Source: Biscogniauxia marginata
Lineage: Eukaryota > Ascomycota > Sordariomycetes > Xylariales > Xylariaceae
Assembly: GCA_022695795.1 (NCBI GenBank)
Contig: MU404102.1
Span: forward strand, 62,001 to 126,000
Direction: 5' to 3'
DNA length: 64,000 nucleotides
A program made the position numbers and the translations under genes. The notes beneath the pieces are model-generated. The model worked only from the letters and a program-made list of their open reading frames with translations, was not told the origin of the DNA and searched no databases. This document shows positions 12,510 to 24,893 of this stretch, in pieces; position 1 is the stretch's first letter; each line of letters starts with the position of its first letter.

Positions 12510-12923
12510 TGTTATGAATCTCGTGTTCCCCCCCCTTTGCGTGTAAGTCACGTAAGCATAATATAAATTAATAAATTATAGGTAGATAAAAGTCGATTTA
12601 TTAATTTAAAGTGAATTAGTAAATCATGGGTAAACAAGAAGCGATTCACTAATTTAACGAGTTTATGTGAAGGAAGAACGAGTATAAGTAAATTAGGGTT
12701 TCCTTATATATCTAGTTATTCATTCTCGTTTTTTAGCTATTAATCTAAGATTATAGTTACTCTTTGATACTATAGTGAGAGTACCTTGAAACCTCTCTGA
12801 CGAACATAATATTGTGAACCCTTGAACCAATCTCAACCTACTGTTACCTTCAAATTAAGAAAACCTAGTACGTACTTACCTGTGAAGTCAGCTGACTAGG
12901 AATACACAGGGAGGTTCGTCACA
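12510..12923 (+). repeat. right (3') LTR, 414 bp
   Basis: It begins TGTTATGAATCTCG and ends AGGTTCGTCACA, the same length as the left copy. Here the inner (5') part carries most of the TA-forming transitions, including in the hairpin copies. The outer (3') part next to the NRPS keeps CA/TG. Confidence 0.95.
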
Positions 12924-12928
12924 TGGCC
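12924..12928. repeat. right target-site duplication TGGCC
   Basis: An exact copy of 5410-5414. The element plus one TGGCC copy separates two NRPS segments of 484 and 4,394 coding bases before the intron. These sum to a multiple of three, so the insertion itself introduced no other frame change. Confidence 0.95.
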
Positions 12929-15900
12929 CACAACTTGCTCCAGTCGAACCTCACAATGCTGCCTATATCATGTTCACCTCAGGGACTACCGGCACGCCAA
13001 AAGGAGTTGTTGTTGAACACTTCAATCTATCCAATACAGCTGTCTATAGCGGCATTGCTATGGGCTATGGAACCGATTCGCGGAATTTCCAATTTGCATC
13101 ACATGCCTTCGATCCGATAATTACAGACATATTCGCGGCTCTCGTCCATGGAGGGACCATATGCATTCCTTCTGACTGGGAACGTGACAACGATACAGTA
13201 GGGGCAATGCGTAGAATGAATATTACGCACTTGAGGTTGACCCCGTCACTGGTTGGTAATCTTGTTATTGACAACATCCCTACTCTGACTACTATGATAC
13301 TTGGCGGAGAAATTACGCCAGCACACCTTGTAGAGGAATGGTCACGAAAACTTAGGCTAGTATTGGTCTATGGCCCGGCAGAGTGTTGTGTGATTTGCTT
13401 CTCTTCCGATGTTAGCACACACAAGCCGGTTCCCGGCGAGATTGGACGGCCTTTTAGCACCCGCGGTTGGATTGTGAAACAATGCAACCATAACGAGCTG
13501 GCTGAGCTAGGGGAGGTTGGAGAACTTCTGATTGAAGGCCCGACAGTTTCCCGAGGCTACCTCAATGACCCTGACAAAACAGCGAAAGTGTTCATCAGAG
13601 ATCCTCCTTGGTTATCAACATATGAGATCACTCAGAAACGGTATCGCTTGTATTGTACAGGGGATCTGGCTAGGCAATTGGACGATGGGAGGTTTATTTA
13701 CGCTGGCAGGGCCGACAACCAAGTCAAAATTAGGGGTCAACGACTGGAACTTGAAGAGGTTGAAAAACACCTCCGCCAATCAATAGCACGGCTTCCAGGT
13801 ATCGAAACAAGTCAAGCTGTCGTACAGGCCATATCATTTCCTAACATGACAAGCAAGCATCTGGTAGCCTTTCTCTGTCCAGGTTCTCACGAGCCAATCG
13901 GAACCTTCGATTGGGAAAAGAGTGATGGTCAAGTATTCCAAACATCCCCGGAAAAGCAAAAGCGGTTCGCTGCAATAACATCGAAGATTGAATATATGTT
14001 AAAGGAAACTCTCCCGGCTTTCGCGGTGCCTTCAACTTGGGTTCCGCTACACGATCTTCCCTTGACTGTTTCCAAGAAACTCGACCGCAAGCTCTTGCAC
14101 AGCAAGGTTTCTACTCTGTCAATCAAGCAGCTCTCTGTTTTCACCAACACAGTTACCTCTACTACCTCTACTACAAATGGGGAATTGACTGAGAATGAGC
14201 TCAGACTCCAGGAACTTTGGGCCGATGTCTTCGGTGTTGGGGGTTCGACAATAGAGCCCCATGATCATTTTCTATCCCTCGGTGGGGATTCCATCCTTGC
14301 AATCAAGCTTGTGGCGGCTGCTAGGGCCAGCGGTCTCAACATGAGTCTCGAGATCATATTCAAGAATCCCATTTTAAGGGATATGGCGCGGGTAGCGGGT
14401 GTATCCGTAGGCCAACCGGAAGATACATCAGAACTCCCTGCTTTCGCTTTGCTTGGGAGTGCACGAGACGTAGGCCAAATAATTAAGGAGGCTTGTAGAG
14501 CGTGTAATGTCACCGAAGATTGTATTGACGACATATATCCCTGCTCTCCAATGCAAGAGGGGCTTATTGCTTCGTCAATAAGAGACCAAGGCACTTACAT
14601 TTTACAACAAGTCTACGAGATTCCTGAATCTATTGACTTTCCTAGGCTCAAATCTGCATGGACTACAGTGGTTGAGAGAACACCAGTGATGCGAACAAGG
14701 TTCTTCGATCATGATTCGAATCTGTTGCAAGTAGTAGTCAAGGAACCCCTGAAGTGGAGAGTAGTGGAAGGCGATTTGGAGGCATTGATGGCGGTAGAGA
14801 AGATGCAGACAGTGGACCCTAAAGAGACAACGTCATCAATCACCGTATCATTAGATCCGGCCTCACGAAAATCACATCTCGTATGGACCATACACCACGC
14901 CCTACTTGACGGGTGGGCTGAGTCTGATATTACCACGTCAGTCGAGCAAGAGTACTTTAAGCAGTTTGACGCGTCGAAAATTGCCCCTGGTTTCAACTAT
15001 TTTATCAGATATATAAAATCACAGAATCAACAGAATGCACAAGACTTCTGGAGACAGCAACTAGCAGGCGCACCAGATCCTGTCTTTCCTCCACTACCAG
15101 AACCAAGTTACGTACCAAAAATTGAACGTTCGAATCGGATCGTTGATCATCTAGATTCACATGCGGACGCCGAGCTAGAACATAAAGTTCCAAAGCTTAA
15201 GGGTGGTATTGCAACACCAGCTACTATGATTCAAGCTGCCTGGGCACTACTACTCGGCACCTACTCAAATTCTTCAGATGTTATCACTGGAGTGACCTTA
15301 AACAGTCGTGCCGCTCCTCTCCCTGGTATAGATCGTATCTTGGGGCCGACCATAACAACAATCCCATTCAGATCAAGATTCCGCCCAGGCCAGAAGATAT
15401 CAGACTTCCTACATGACGTGCAAGATCAGTATCTTGCCATCCTTCCATTCGCACAGTTCGGTCTTCAGAATATCAGGCGGTTGAGTGGTGATGCGGTCGC
15501 GGCATGCAAGTTCCGAACGCTGCTTATCGTTCAGTCGGCCCAGAGATCGCATAGTGAGAGAAAGATTCTCAAGGGGAGAGGCTACGCATTTCCCGTCATG
15601 GACTTTGCCATCGTTATGGAATGTGAGGTTCTCGAGGAAAGTATCGACTTCAGAGCGACATTTGACAACCAAATTTTGCCCGAGACACAAGTCCGACGTA
15701 TGCTACAACAGCTCGAAGACATCGTTTATCGAATTTCCGTGAGCGACTCATCGACGTTAGTATCTGATGTGCTGAAAGCCTCGAATGCCGACATGTCACA
15801 AATACATAAGTGGAATTCTTCTCCTAATACTTCAAAGCTAGTTGCATCATGTGTGCACGAGCTTATCGGGAAGCATAGTCGTGAGCAAGGAACTGCTTCT

Positions 15901-18900
15901 GCTATCTATGCTTGGGATGGTGAATTCTCCTACGAGGTTCTCGAAGACTACTCTAGCAGGATAGCGCTCCATCTCCAACAAAACTATGATATCAAACCTG
16001 AGAGCCTCGTATTTGTGTGCTTTGAGAAGTCAGCGTGGGCTGTCATCAGTATGCTGGCTGTACTTAAAGCTGGAGGTATATGCGTACCGACAAACCTTGA
16101 TGGGATTTTCGAACGAATTGCGAAAATAGTTGGACAATATAAAAAAGATGTCATTAGCCTCATCATTACCTCCCCTTATCATACTGAAAGTCTAGACGGG
16201 ACAGGATTTCTAGTGCTTATAATCAATTCGGATATGGTCAATGGTCTCTCCGGTGGAAACATAGTCCAGGAGACAGCAACTCCTTATAATACTGCATTCG
16301 TAGTGTTCAAACAGGAACGCTTTGGGCCCTTGGAGCCAATATTCGTCAGCCATCACACATTTTGCTCGGGATCGTCGGCATGGAATGAGTTCATCCAACA
16401 AAACAATCAGGCGCGAGTCTTTCAGTATTTCAACTACTCCTACCATCTCAGTCTCATAGACATATTCGGCACTCTTGTTGGAGGTGGATGTGTGTGCGTG
16501 CCTCAGGAGCGCGATCAAATCCAGAACCTCAGTGGATCAATCAGGAAATTTAACGCGACTCATCTCTATCTTACTCCAGAAGTAGCTAGCATTTTGAAGC
16601 CGTACGATATACCGAACGTCGAGGTCCTAGTTAATATTGGCAAATCGACGAAGCAACTAATTGAATCGTGGACAGGCAAAGTGATGTTGGTTCATGCATA
16701 TGGATATCCTGAGTGCGCAACTTTCTGTTTAGGCAAGACAGATATCCAGCAGAAGGACCAGTACGATAACATCGGAGTCGGTATCAACTCGAAGACTTGG
16801 ATCGTCGATCCGGAAGATCCTGATACGCTTGCTCCAATAGGCGCAGTTGGTGAGCTGTTGATTGAGGGCGAGCTAGCCCACTACCATGGAGAACAGCCTC
16901 GGAGAGACTCATATTTCATCAAAGATCCAAATTGGTCAGGAACGAAAGAGATGTCAAGGGTCAGACTTCGCTTCTTTCGGACAGGTAACTTAGCGTCTTA
17001 TAATCCGGACGGATCTATCAGGTTTTTTGGTCCTAAAGCCGAAGTTCTCAAGATTAATGGTCAATATGTGGATATCTCGGAGGTTGAGAATAGACTGAGA
17101 GACCACCTTCCACCTTCTTGTCGTGTAACTGTTACCACTGTGGAACTACAAGACGCAGAGCAAGTCCTGGCAGCGTTCGTGCTTATGGGTGAAGACGGTG
17201 GAACAAAGGCTGGTATAGCTTTAGTCGAGGATTCACCGAAGGTACTAGAAGAGTTTCGGGGTATTATGGATGGCGTAGAGTTGATATTACATTCCGCCGT
17301 CCCTAGGCACATGATACCATCGGTAAGCTAACTCATCCACCCCAAAGTATATATATTGACTCACAATCATCCTTAGCTGTATATACCGATCCGCACGCTT
17401 CCACTCAGTACCACTGCAACGATTAACCACAATTCTCTGCGTCAATCCATCTCGCAGTTTACGCTCAGTGATCTTGTGAACTTGCGTGGTAGCAGGACGA
17501 CTAGTCGAACTTTTCGACCCCCCGAAACTGAAGTAGAGAAACTCGTTGCCAAACTCTGGGAGAATCTTCTCGAAACGGATAATATCGGTTCCGATGACAA
17601 TTTCTTTGAACTGGGTGGTGGTAGCGTTCTCGCTATGCGTTTGGTATCAATGGCCCACAGGGAAGGACTGATTATGATAGTAAACTCGATTTTCAACACT
17701 CAGACTCTCAAGCAACTAGCTCTTACAGTGCGAGAGAAAGCGATAAGTGATGATATCGGTCCCTTCGAGCTCATATCAGACCTTGATGTTGCAGACTTAA
17801 AAAGTCAAGCAGCAAGGCAGTGCGGTGTTGCTGAGAGTGAAGTACAAGACATTTATCCGTGCTATAATTTCCAGCTACACTACATACTAGGGTATCCGGA
17901 AGCCAACAAAGATCCCATTTCAGAACCCTGGCATTGGCAGTCACAGGTTGTCTACTACCTTCCGCCATACTTGGACGTGGACCGGTTCAAGGAGGTTTGG
18001 CAATCTGCTATCCGGCGTCTCGAGAATCTTAGGACTCGGGTGATACACACGCCAAATGGAATATTACAAGTCATTTTGAAAGAGCCCGAGCCTTTCGTCT
18101 GGGTAGAAACGGATGATCTTGAGGGCTACCTGAAAAGAGATCAATCTGACTTCATGAGCTTTGGGGATCGGCTCCTGCGACTTGCCATTGTACAGCCTCA
18201 AGGCTCCGACGACCGACTTTTCGTCATGACAATACAGCATATAATATACGATGGCTTCGCGAGGATCATGCTTTTCAGTGAACTAGAAATGGCCTACTTG
18301 ACCGGATCATTCCCCGAACAGTCACCACCTAGAATGAACCGTTTCGTCAAGTATATGTTGGAGGCGGACAAAGTCGCTGCCACCAAGTTCTGGACTTCTT
18401 ATCTTGCTGGAGCACAAACGGCACCGCTACTAAACAGCCCGGGTAAATGCGAACTCGCTAATCTGAGCGAAGAGATTACAGAAATGCAGGTGCCGAACCT
18501 TCGTCGAACAGCAGTCACCCTTGCCACGATGCTAGAAGTAGCCGGTGGTCTTGCTATTGCTAAGCGTCTCGGCTGTGCGGACGTGATATTCTATAGTGAT
18601 CGCTCCGGTCGCAACCTACCGGTGGAGGGGATCGAAGACCTAATTGCATGCACTACGATGTTCATACCCGTAAGAATCCATGTCGATCGCGCCCAGACAG
18701 TACGAGACCTGCTCCAAGAGGCGCAAAAGTTCCAGTCGATGGCCATTCCTCACGAGCATCTCGGGTGGCTCGAGCTCAGAGACATGGACCATCTGAAGTC
18801 TACGCTGGAACACTCGGTCAATATGAACATCAATCCGTACCCGACTAGTACGGCAGGTCGAGACTTAGGTCTCGAGGTTAGGGCGACTCACTTGCCGTGC

Positions 18901-19089
18901 GACGACCCGTTCGGAATCAACATCGACATTCTTGACGACAAGCTCATATGGTCTTTATACTATGACATGAAGTTCATATCGAAAAAGACAGTAGTGAGCC
19001 TACTAGCAGATATGCAAAGGGTGTTCCTCAATCTAGTCGATGCGCACAAGCGACCAGGGGTGATAGTCGGAGAGCTTCTCAATCAATAA
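12929..19089 (+). pseudogene. NRPS, 3' fragment: rest of A1, then T1-C1-A2(degenerate)-T2-C2
   Basis: The remainder of the bimodular nonribosomal peptide synthetase. A1 resumes at core A3 (FTSGTTGTPKG) and is well preserved: FDPIITDIF (A4, Asp present), VYGPAE (A5), YCTGDLARQL (A7), GRADNQVKIRGQRLE (A8), VSKKLDRK (A10). T1 has LGGDS (14278-14292). C1 has HHALLDG (from 14893). A2 keeps the fold but lacks the A3 glycine loop, the A4 Asp, TGD (now TGN) and the A10 Lys. An intron at 17323-17376 (donor GTAAGC, acceptor TTAG, phase 0) lies inside A2's A10 region. T2 has LGGGS (17611-17625); the carrier Ser is present. Terminal C2 has QHIIYDG (from 18235), keeping the second, catalytic His. There is no thioesterase or reductase; a terminal C domain often releases or cyclises product in fungi. 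Without the element the protein would be about 2,196 residues. Cut off from its promoter and start, this part is probably not expressed as a functional enzyme. Confidence 0.9.
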
Positions 19090-20275
19090 AGAAAGTATAG
19101 TATCTCTGGTAGACGAGATATACACTACACTGAGACTTTTATAGCAATCAATTAGTGACGTTCTCTGGTGTCCCAGCATGTTACTTGGTAGTCCTATTCT
19201 CCTCTGCTCTTATAAGAGAACTATAATAAAAAGGGAAAAGGGGGGAAGATGCGAGGGGCTATAACGGTTTTCGGAGCTTTTCTTGAATCCTCCTGCTCAT
19301 TGGCTGATCATGCGACTTTTATCTGCATTCAGCGCCTGGTAGCTATTACAGGATGCTTTTTATACCACTCATTACGGCGTTGCATGCTTTTGCCATAACC
19401 TTAACTAACATACATGCCAGTCAACGCAGAAACCTTGTGCCACCAGCCATATTTCGATCCCTGAACTCCGTAGAGTCATCGGATTAGCTTGCCCTTCTGA
19501 TGGCCACTGGTGCCGCTACACCTCAAGGAAGCGGGAGTGAGCCATCGTGGAGTTGATTCGTTCTCTAAGTCGACCCGGATCATCCTTCAGAATCCTTTAG
19601 ATGCATGGTCTTAAGTACCTTTGTGGTCAGTAAACAGACAGCTGATAAATCAAAGGAATGGATACAGAGTCATGCAACATATGCATCATTCCTACCCAGA
19701 TGAGTGATATGATGGTGCTCAGACTCCACAAATGATAGAGCTGGTGGCCAAGCGAAGAGCTGGTCTCAACGGTCTGGTTCCATCCTTACGGATCCTGAGG
19801 GCGCCTATCACATACGGAGGCTTATAGGACTGCTCTGCGTGCTTGATTGGTGGTGAGTCTAGAGGCTCCTCTCCACTCTCGTCCGCACGGTATACAAGCT
19901 TGATAATCCTGCTAGGGAGGTGATCCTTCGATATCCAGCTGATGTAATGTTTATAATGTTTCTCCCCTTACTACTTTCTCGTCTAGCTCATGAAATTTGG
20001 TTAGCATTTTGTCACGTAACACTCGGGTACCAAGGGAATGTTCCGACTCGATATTCTATTGTAGGCCTTGCATAAACGGGCGGGAGTAGTAGGCCATCAC
20101 TAGTTCCGCCACCTCCACAGGAAAGTCTAGGGGACATGTCGTGGGCTACTCTTGGGAGTGGAAAGGGATGGAGACCACAATGAGGATACACATCGGCCAT
20201 CTAGGCCAATAGTCTCAGTTCATCTTTTGTTTTTGAGTTGGATACTACTTTCCAAGTTAGAAGAAATCTTTATTG
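19090..20275. other. intergenic region, NRPS to ABC transporter
   Basis: About 1.2 kb containing the NRPS 3' end and the presumed transporter promoter. No coding signal was found. The frame at 20012-20200 (minus) has no recognisable feature. Confidence 0.5.
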
Positions 20276-23200
20276 ATGATGTACTCGGGATGCATCAACG
20301 ATGCTGACTTCGGCCCAGCAGTCCAAGGATGTCGAGATGACTTCGACTTCACCATTAAGTTCGAAGGTGTAATTCTTGCTCTACTCCCCGATTGTCTATT
20401 CGTTATCTTTTCATTTCTACGCATCGTCTATCTCTGCCGGTGCCAGGAAATAGTGAAGGGTGCCCTATTACGAAATATAAAGCTAATTGCAACTTCTGTC
20501 TTTACTTCTCTCCAGATCGCTCTCCTTGTCCTCAGCTCTAAATCAGCTGCATCTCGGTTGCTACTGGTGCCACAATTTTCCGTGTCATTTGCCTCTGCGC
20601 TGTTCATCGTCGTTCTCTCTCTCTTGGAACATTCACGATCCCCGAGGCCGTCAATACTGCTTACTGCTTATTTATTCGTCACGGTTCTCTTCGACATAGC
20701 TCGAGCGAGGACTCTTTTCTTCGCCTCTACCAGCAATGATGATACAAGTTTTTGGAGGGTCTTTGCTGTCTCTGTGGCGTTTAAAGGGTTTCTTATCCCT
20801 ATTGAGTCATACCACAAGACAAAATGGATACAATGGGACGTCAAAGAGCACAGCCCCGAAGAGACGACTGGCCTCTTTGGTCTTGGAGCCTTCCTCTGGC
20901 TCAACCGACTCTTTTTGACGGGGTATAAGAAGATATTGAAAATAGATGATCTTTATCCTCTAGACTACAGCATGGCTACAGAAGCTTTATCCCTTAAATT
21001 CGAGGGTTATGTAAAAGGAGCGCTAGTCAAGGGCCAGAGATTTGGTCTGATCAAAGCCCTTGGCAGGACTTTTGCGGACTCCTTGCTACTTCCAATCGGC
21101 CCACGAGCTTCTCTTACAGCGTTCAAGTTTTCCCAACCTTTTCTAATAGATACGCTTTTAGAATACTTGCAGGAACCAGCAGAGACCTCATCCAGGAAGG
21201 TGGGATACGGCTTGATTGGTGCAGCTCTATTGATATATACTGGCATTACCACCTCCACTGCCTTTTACTGGTACTTCCATGAGCGCACCCTTGCCATGAT
21301 CCGTGGGTGCCTAGTAGGTGCTGTTTACAGAAGGACAACCGAGGTGAAGCTATCCGTAGCTTCTGATGGAGCTGCTCTAACTTTGATGTCCACAGATATT
21401 GAGCGCATCAGACTTGGCTTTCTAAACTTACACGAGTTCTGGGCCAACACTATCGAGGTCGGACTTGCAAGTTGGCTCTTGTATAGGCAAGTGGGTGCGG
21501 CTTTTGCCGCTCCACTGGTCGTGGTTTTATTTTCCATCCTTGGAGGTGCTTTCTTGAATAAATTTACTGGAAAGCGGACGAAGGCTTGGATGGGCAAAGT
21601 CCAACAGAGAGTTCGTCTGACGGCCAACGTCGTCTCGAACATGAAAAACTTGAAGCTCTCGGGGCTAACTACTCCAGTGAGGGACTTGATTCAAGGAATG
21701 AGAGTCGATGAACTTCACACAGCATCTATGTACCGGCGAATTCACATTAGCGTTGTTACGTTAGGATTCGTGCCTACCGCACTATGCCCGGTCGTTCTCT
21801 TCGCTCTGACATCGCGGACCCTTAATGTCACGACAATTTTCACATCTTTATCTTATATATTATTACTGGCAGACCCGCTTGCCTACCTCTTCCAAAATTC
21901 ACCTGCATTATTGTCCGCGATGGCTTGCTTGGCACGGATTCAAAAGTTTTTAGAACAAGATCCACGAATTGACTATAGAAGACCGAAAGGGGACGGGTCC
22001 GAAATTGGCTCTGAGAAAGCATATTCGAGATCTGAAGATGACGTGATGGCGTCTCAACAACCGGCAATGGCTATTCGAGAAGGGTATTTCGGGTGGGTTG
22101 ACGAAACCCATTTTGTCCTCAAAAACATCAATCTAGATATCCCACACAATGGTCTCACAATCGTTGTCGGTCCTGTCGCATCAGGAAAAACGACTCTGTG
22201 CAAAGCTCTTCTAGGTGAAGTCCCTGTTTCTCAGGCACAGTTCTTCTTCAAGCCTGGTGTGGCACCACGAAAAGTGGCATACTGCGACCAGGTCCCATTT
22301 CTGTAGAGTGCCAGCATCCGGAAGAACATCATAGGTTTCTCATCATTCAACCCGACGCGTTACAGAGAAGTCATCGAAGCCTCCATGCTAGAGGCTGATA
22401 TAGCCAGCTTCCCCAAGGGGGATGAGGTTGAGGTAGGTAGTGATGGTATGAAGCTCAGTGGTGGTCAAAAGCAACGTGTTTCAATCGCCAGGGCTCTGTA
22501 CCTCGATACGGACTTTTTGATTTTCGATGATGTACTAAGCGGGCTCGATGCTGGCCTAGATGACCAAGTCTTCCGTCGAGTGTTTGGTCCCGCTGGGCTC
22601 CTTCAACGCCGTGGAGTGACAGCTGTCTTATGTACGCATACGGTTCGACATTTACCATCTGCCAACCATATTATCGCTCTAGGGACGGACGGGACCCTTG
22701 TCGAACAAGGCTCTTATCGGGACTTGATGGTTAATAAGAAATACGTCTATAGTCTCGACATAAAACCGGTGGAAGAGAAACAACAGATAGATAGCATCAC
22801 ACTTATTGAACTTGGAGTGTTCGAAGAGGCGAGTGTCCACGAATTACTTCCCGCCAAGTTGATTGATAGTAGCCATTTAGATGAGAGAGACAGGATGATG
22901 GGCGACTCGACTGTGTACCGTCACTATACCAAAAGCCTAGGAATGTTCTCTGCTATCGCCTGCGTCGTCCTAGGTCTCGGTTACGGTTTTTCCTACAACT
23001 GGGGCCAGATTTGGTTGAAGCTCTGGTCAGAAGGTTCTAAATCGAATTCTTTCTACATCGGTCTATATGCTTTATTCCAGTGCTGCTTCTTAGCATTTTT
23101 ATTCTTCGACTTTCTGATCTGCTATACGACAATGATACAGACATCAGGGTCGAGGCTCCATCAATCCTCGCTAGACACAATTATCAATGCGCCCCTGAAA

Positions 23201-24893
23201 TTCTTCACTAAGACCGACACTGGAGCTGTCACGAACCTTTTTTCCCAAGACATGACTCTTGTTGATAACGAGCTCCCAATTGCATTGGCCAACTTTGTTA
23301 TGGACAGCGCTAATGCTTTGGGGATGGCGGCGGTGATCGCCACCTCCAGCCCTTACCTTGCGATCACCTATCCTCTTATATTCTCGATACTATACATGAT
23401 CCAGAAGTTTTACCTGCGCACGTCAAGACAGCTGAGACTGCTAGACCTTGAGGTGAAAAGTTCACTCTAGTAAGTGATCTCTCAATATCGATACCATCTA
23501 CTTCAGCGATTGACCCAATGTCAAGTTCTCATTTCCTCAACACTATCAAAGGCCTAGCCACTTTTCGTGCCTTTGGCTGGGTTGGAGCTGGTAACGAACT
23601 GAACAACAAACTTCTTAATGAGTCTCAGCGGCCATACTACCTTCTTTACATCGTTCAGCGCTGGCTTCTCTTCGCACTCCAGATAGTAGTTGCCTTGATT
23701 GCCCTCACAGTCGTCGTGCTAGCCACACAGTTGCGAGGAAATACGGCCCTTACTGGTGCGAGCTTGGTGACTCTTATGACTTTTGGAGACGTACTCAACT
23801 ACATCATTCGATGGTGGACGCAACTTGAAACTTCCATTGGAGCCGTCAGCCGCCTCAAGAACTTTTCTGAAAAGGTCAGACCAGAAGATCAAGATGGCGA
23901 GGACATAGTACCACCTCCCGAGTGGCCGTTAAGAGGTGTTATTGAAATTAGAGGCGTCTCCGCTTCGTATGAGTGAGTAGTGACTAAGTAGCCCGTATCA
24001 AGAGTCACACTGATCCGATAGTAGCGATGCAAATATCTCGAGTGATAGCCCAGAATATGGCCCACCAGTAAATCTTGCGCTCAAAGATATTAAGCTGTCT
24101 ATCCAGCCCGGCGAAAAGGTCGCTATCTGCGGCAGAAGTGGAAGGTATGCAACTTCACTAAACCTTGACCCTTACCCGGTTCGACAACGACTAAACCAAC
24201 ATTTCAATCTCTAGTGGGAAATCATCCACGATAGCCCTTCTACTCAGGCTTCTTGATCCACTCGCTTCCTGCTCTCATAACATCGTCATCGACGACACGC
24301 CCCTGCACAGAATCAATCGCACAGCGCTACGTCAACGTATCATCGCCGTGCCGCAAGAGCCTGTCTTCCTCCCAGATGGCACAGCATACATGACTAATTT
24401 AGACCCGTACAACTCCTCGTCAGAGGGCGAGTGTCAGTCTGTCCTCGAAACCGTTGGCCTGTGGCAGTTCGTCGAGGCCAAAGGGGGTCTGCGTGCAGGC
24501 CTCGTCGCTGACAATCTGAGCCAAGGCCAAAAGCAGCTGTTCAGCCTTGCACGTGCGGTACTCCGGGCACGTGTCCGGGCGCGACAGCACGCTGCAATCC
24601 TAAGCGATACGTTGGCAAATGAGAAGCGAAAGGGTGTCGGTATCATGTTACTTGACGAAGTAAGCTCGAGCGTGGACCAAGACACCGACCGGGAGATGCA
24701 GCGCATCATATTGGAGGAGTTCGAGGCGTACACAATCGTCATGGTAAGCCATCGGCTGGGCATGGTAATGAATTTCGACACGGTTGTTGTGATGGATAAC
24801 GGTAGCGTGGTCGATGCCGGCCCGCCGAAAGCCCTCATTCAAAGGGAGGGAAGCAGATTTAGAGAGTTGTGGCAGATAAGGAATAAAGGGTGA
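20276..24893 (+). CDS. ABCC (MRP-like) multidrug/metabolite ABC transporter with one in-frame TAG
   Basis: A full-length fungal ABCC exporter, 1,481 codons over four exons: 20276-23469, 23526-23972, 24022-24144, 24215-24893. Introns of 56, 49 and 70 bp have GTAAGT/GTGAGT/GTATGC donors. The layout is TMD0-TMD1-NBD1-TMD2-NBD2. NBD1 has Walker A GPVASGKTT (near residue 632), signature LSGGQKQR and Walker B FLIFDDVLSGLD. NBD2 has Walker A GRSGSGKSS (split by intron 3), signature LSQGQ, Walker B IMLLDEVSSSVD and H-loop VSHR. It would pump substrates across a membrane using ATP, and next to the NRPS a role in exporting its product is reasonable. The oddity is TAG at 22304-22306, codon 677, between CDQVPFL and SASIRKNI in NBD1; the same frame continues perfectly afterwards. 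If not read through or edited, only TMD0-TMD1 and part of NBD1 is made. The start is the first of two tandem ATGs. Confidence 0.85.

Larger units (their letters stand above)
5415..12923 (+). mobile_element. Ty3/gypsy chromovirus LTR retrotransposon, RIP-mutated, inserted in the NRPS
   Basis: A complete 7,509-bp element, bounded by two 414-bp LTRs (TG...CA ends) and a TGGCC duplication. It lies in the same orientation as the NRPS. The internal order is gag, zinc knuckle, protease, reverse transcriptase, RNase H, integrase, chromodomain, an antisense frame, polypurine tract. The Ty3/gypsy type follows from integrase lying after RT/RNase H, and the chromodomain makes it a chromovirus. The interior is very AT-rich and dense in TAA/TAG, often where the family has Gln or Trp. 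Catalytic Asp codons are changed to Asn (G to A). These are transitions, as expected from repeat-induced point mutation. No frame is intact, so the copy cannot be autonomous. The primer-binding site after 5828 is not recognisable. Confidence 0.95.

Noticed and set aside
5415..12923. Dating the insertion from LTR divergence
   Set aside because: The differences are RIP-type transitions unequally spread, so a neutral clock does not apply.
22270..22310. The TAG in the ABC gene as a 3' splice site (TTTCTGTAG)
   Set aside because: The codons immediately before it (CDQVPFL) fit the family and no suitable donor precedes it, so an intron ending there would remove conserved sequence.
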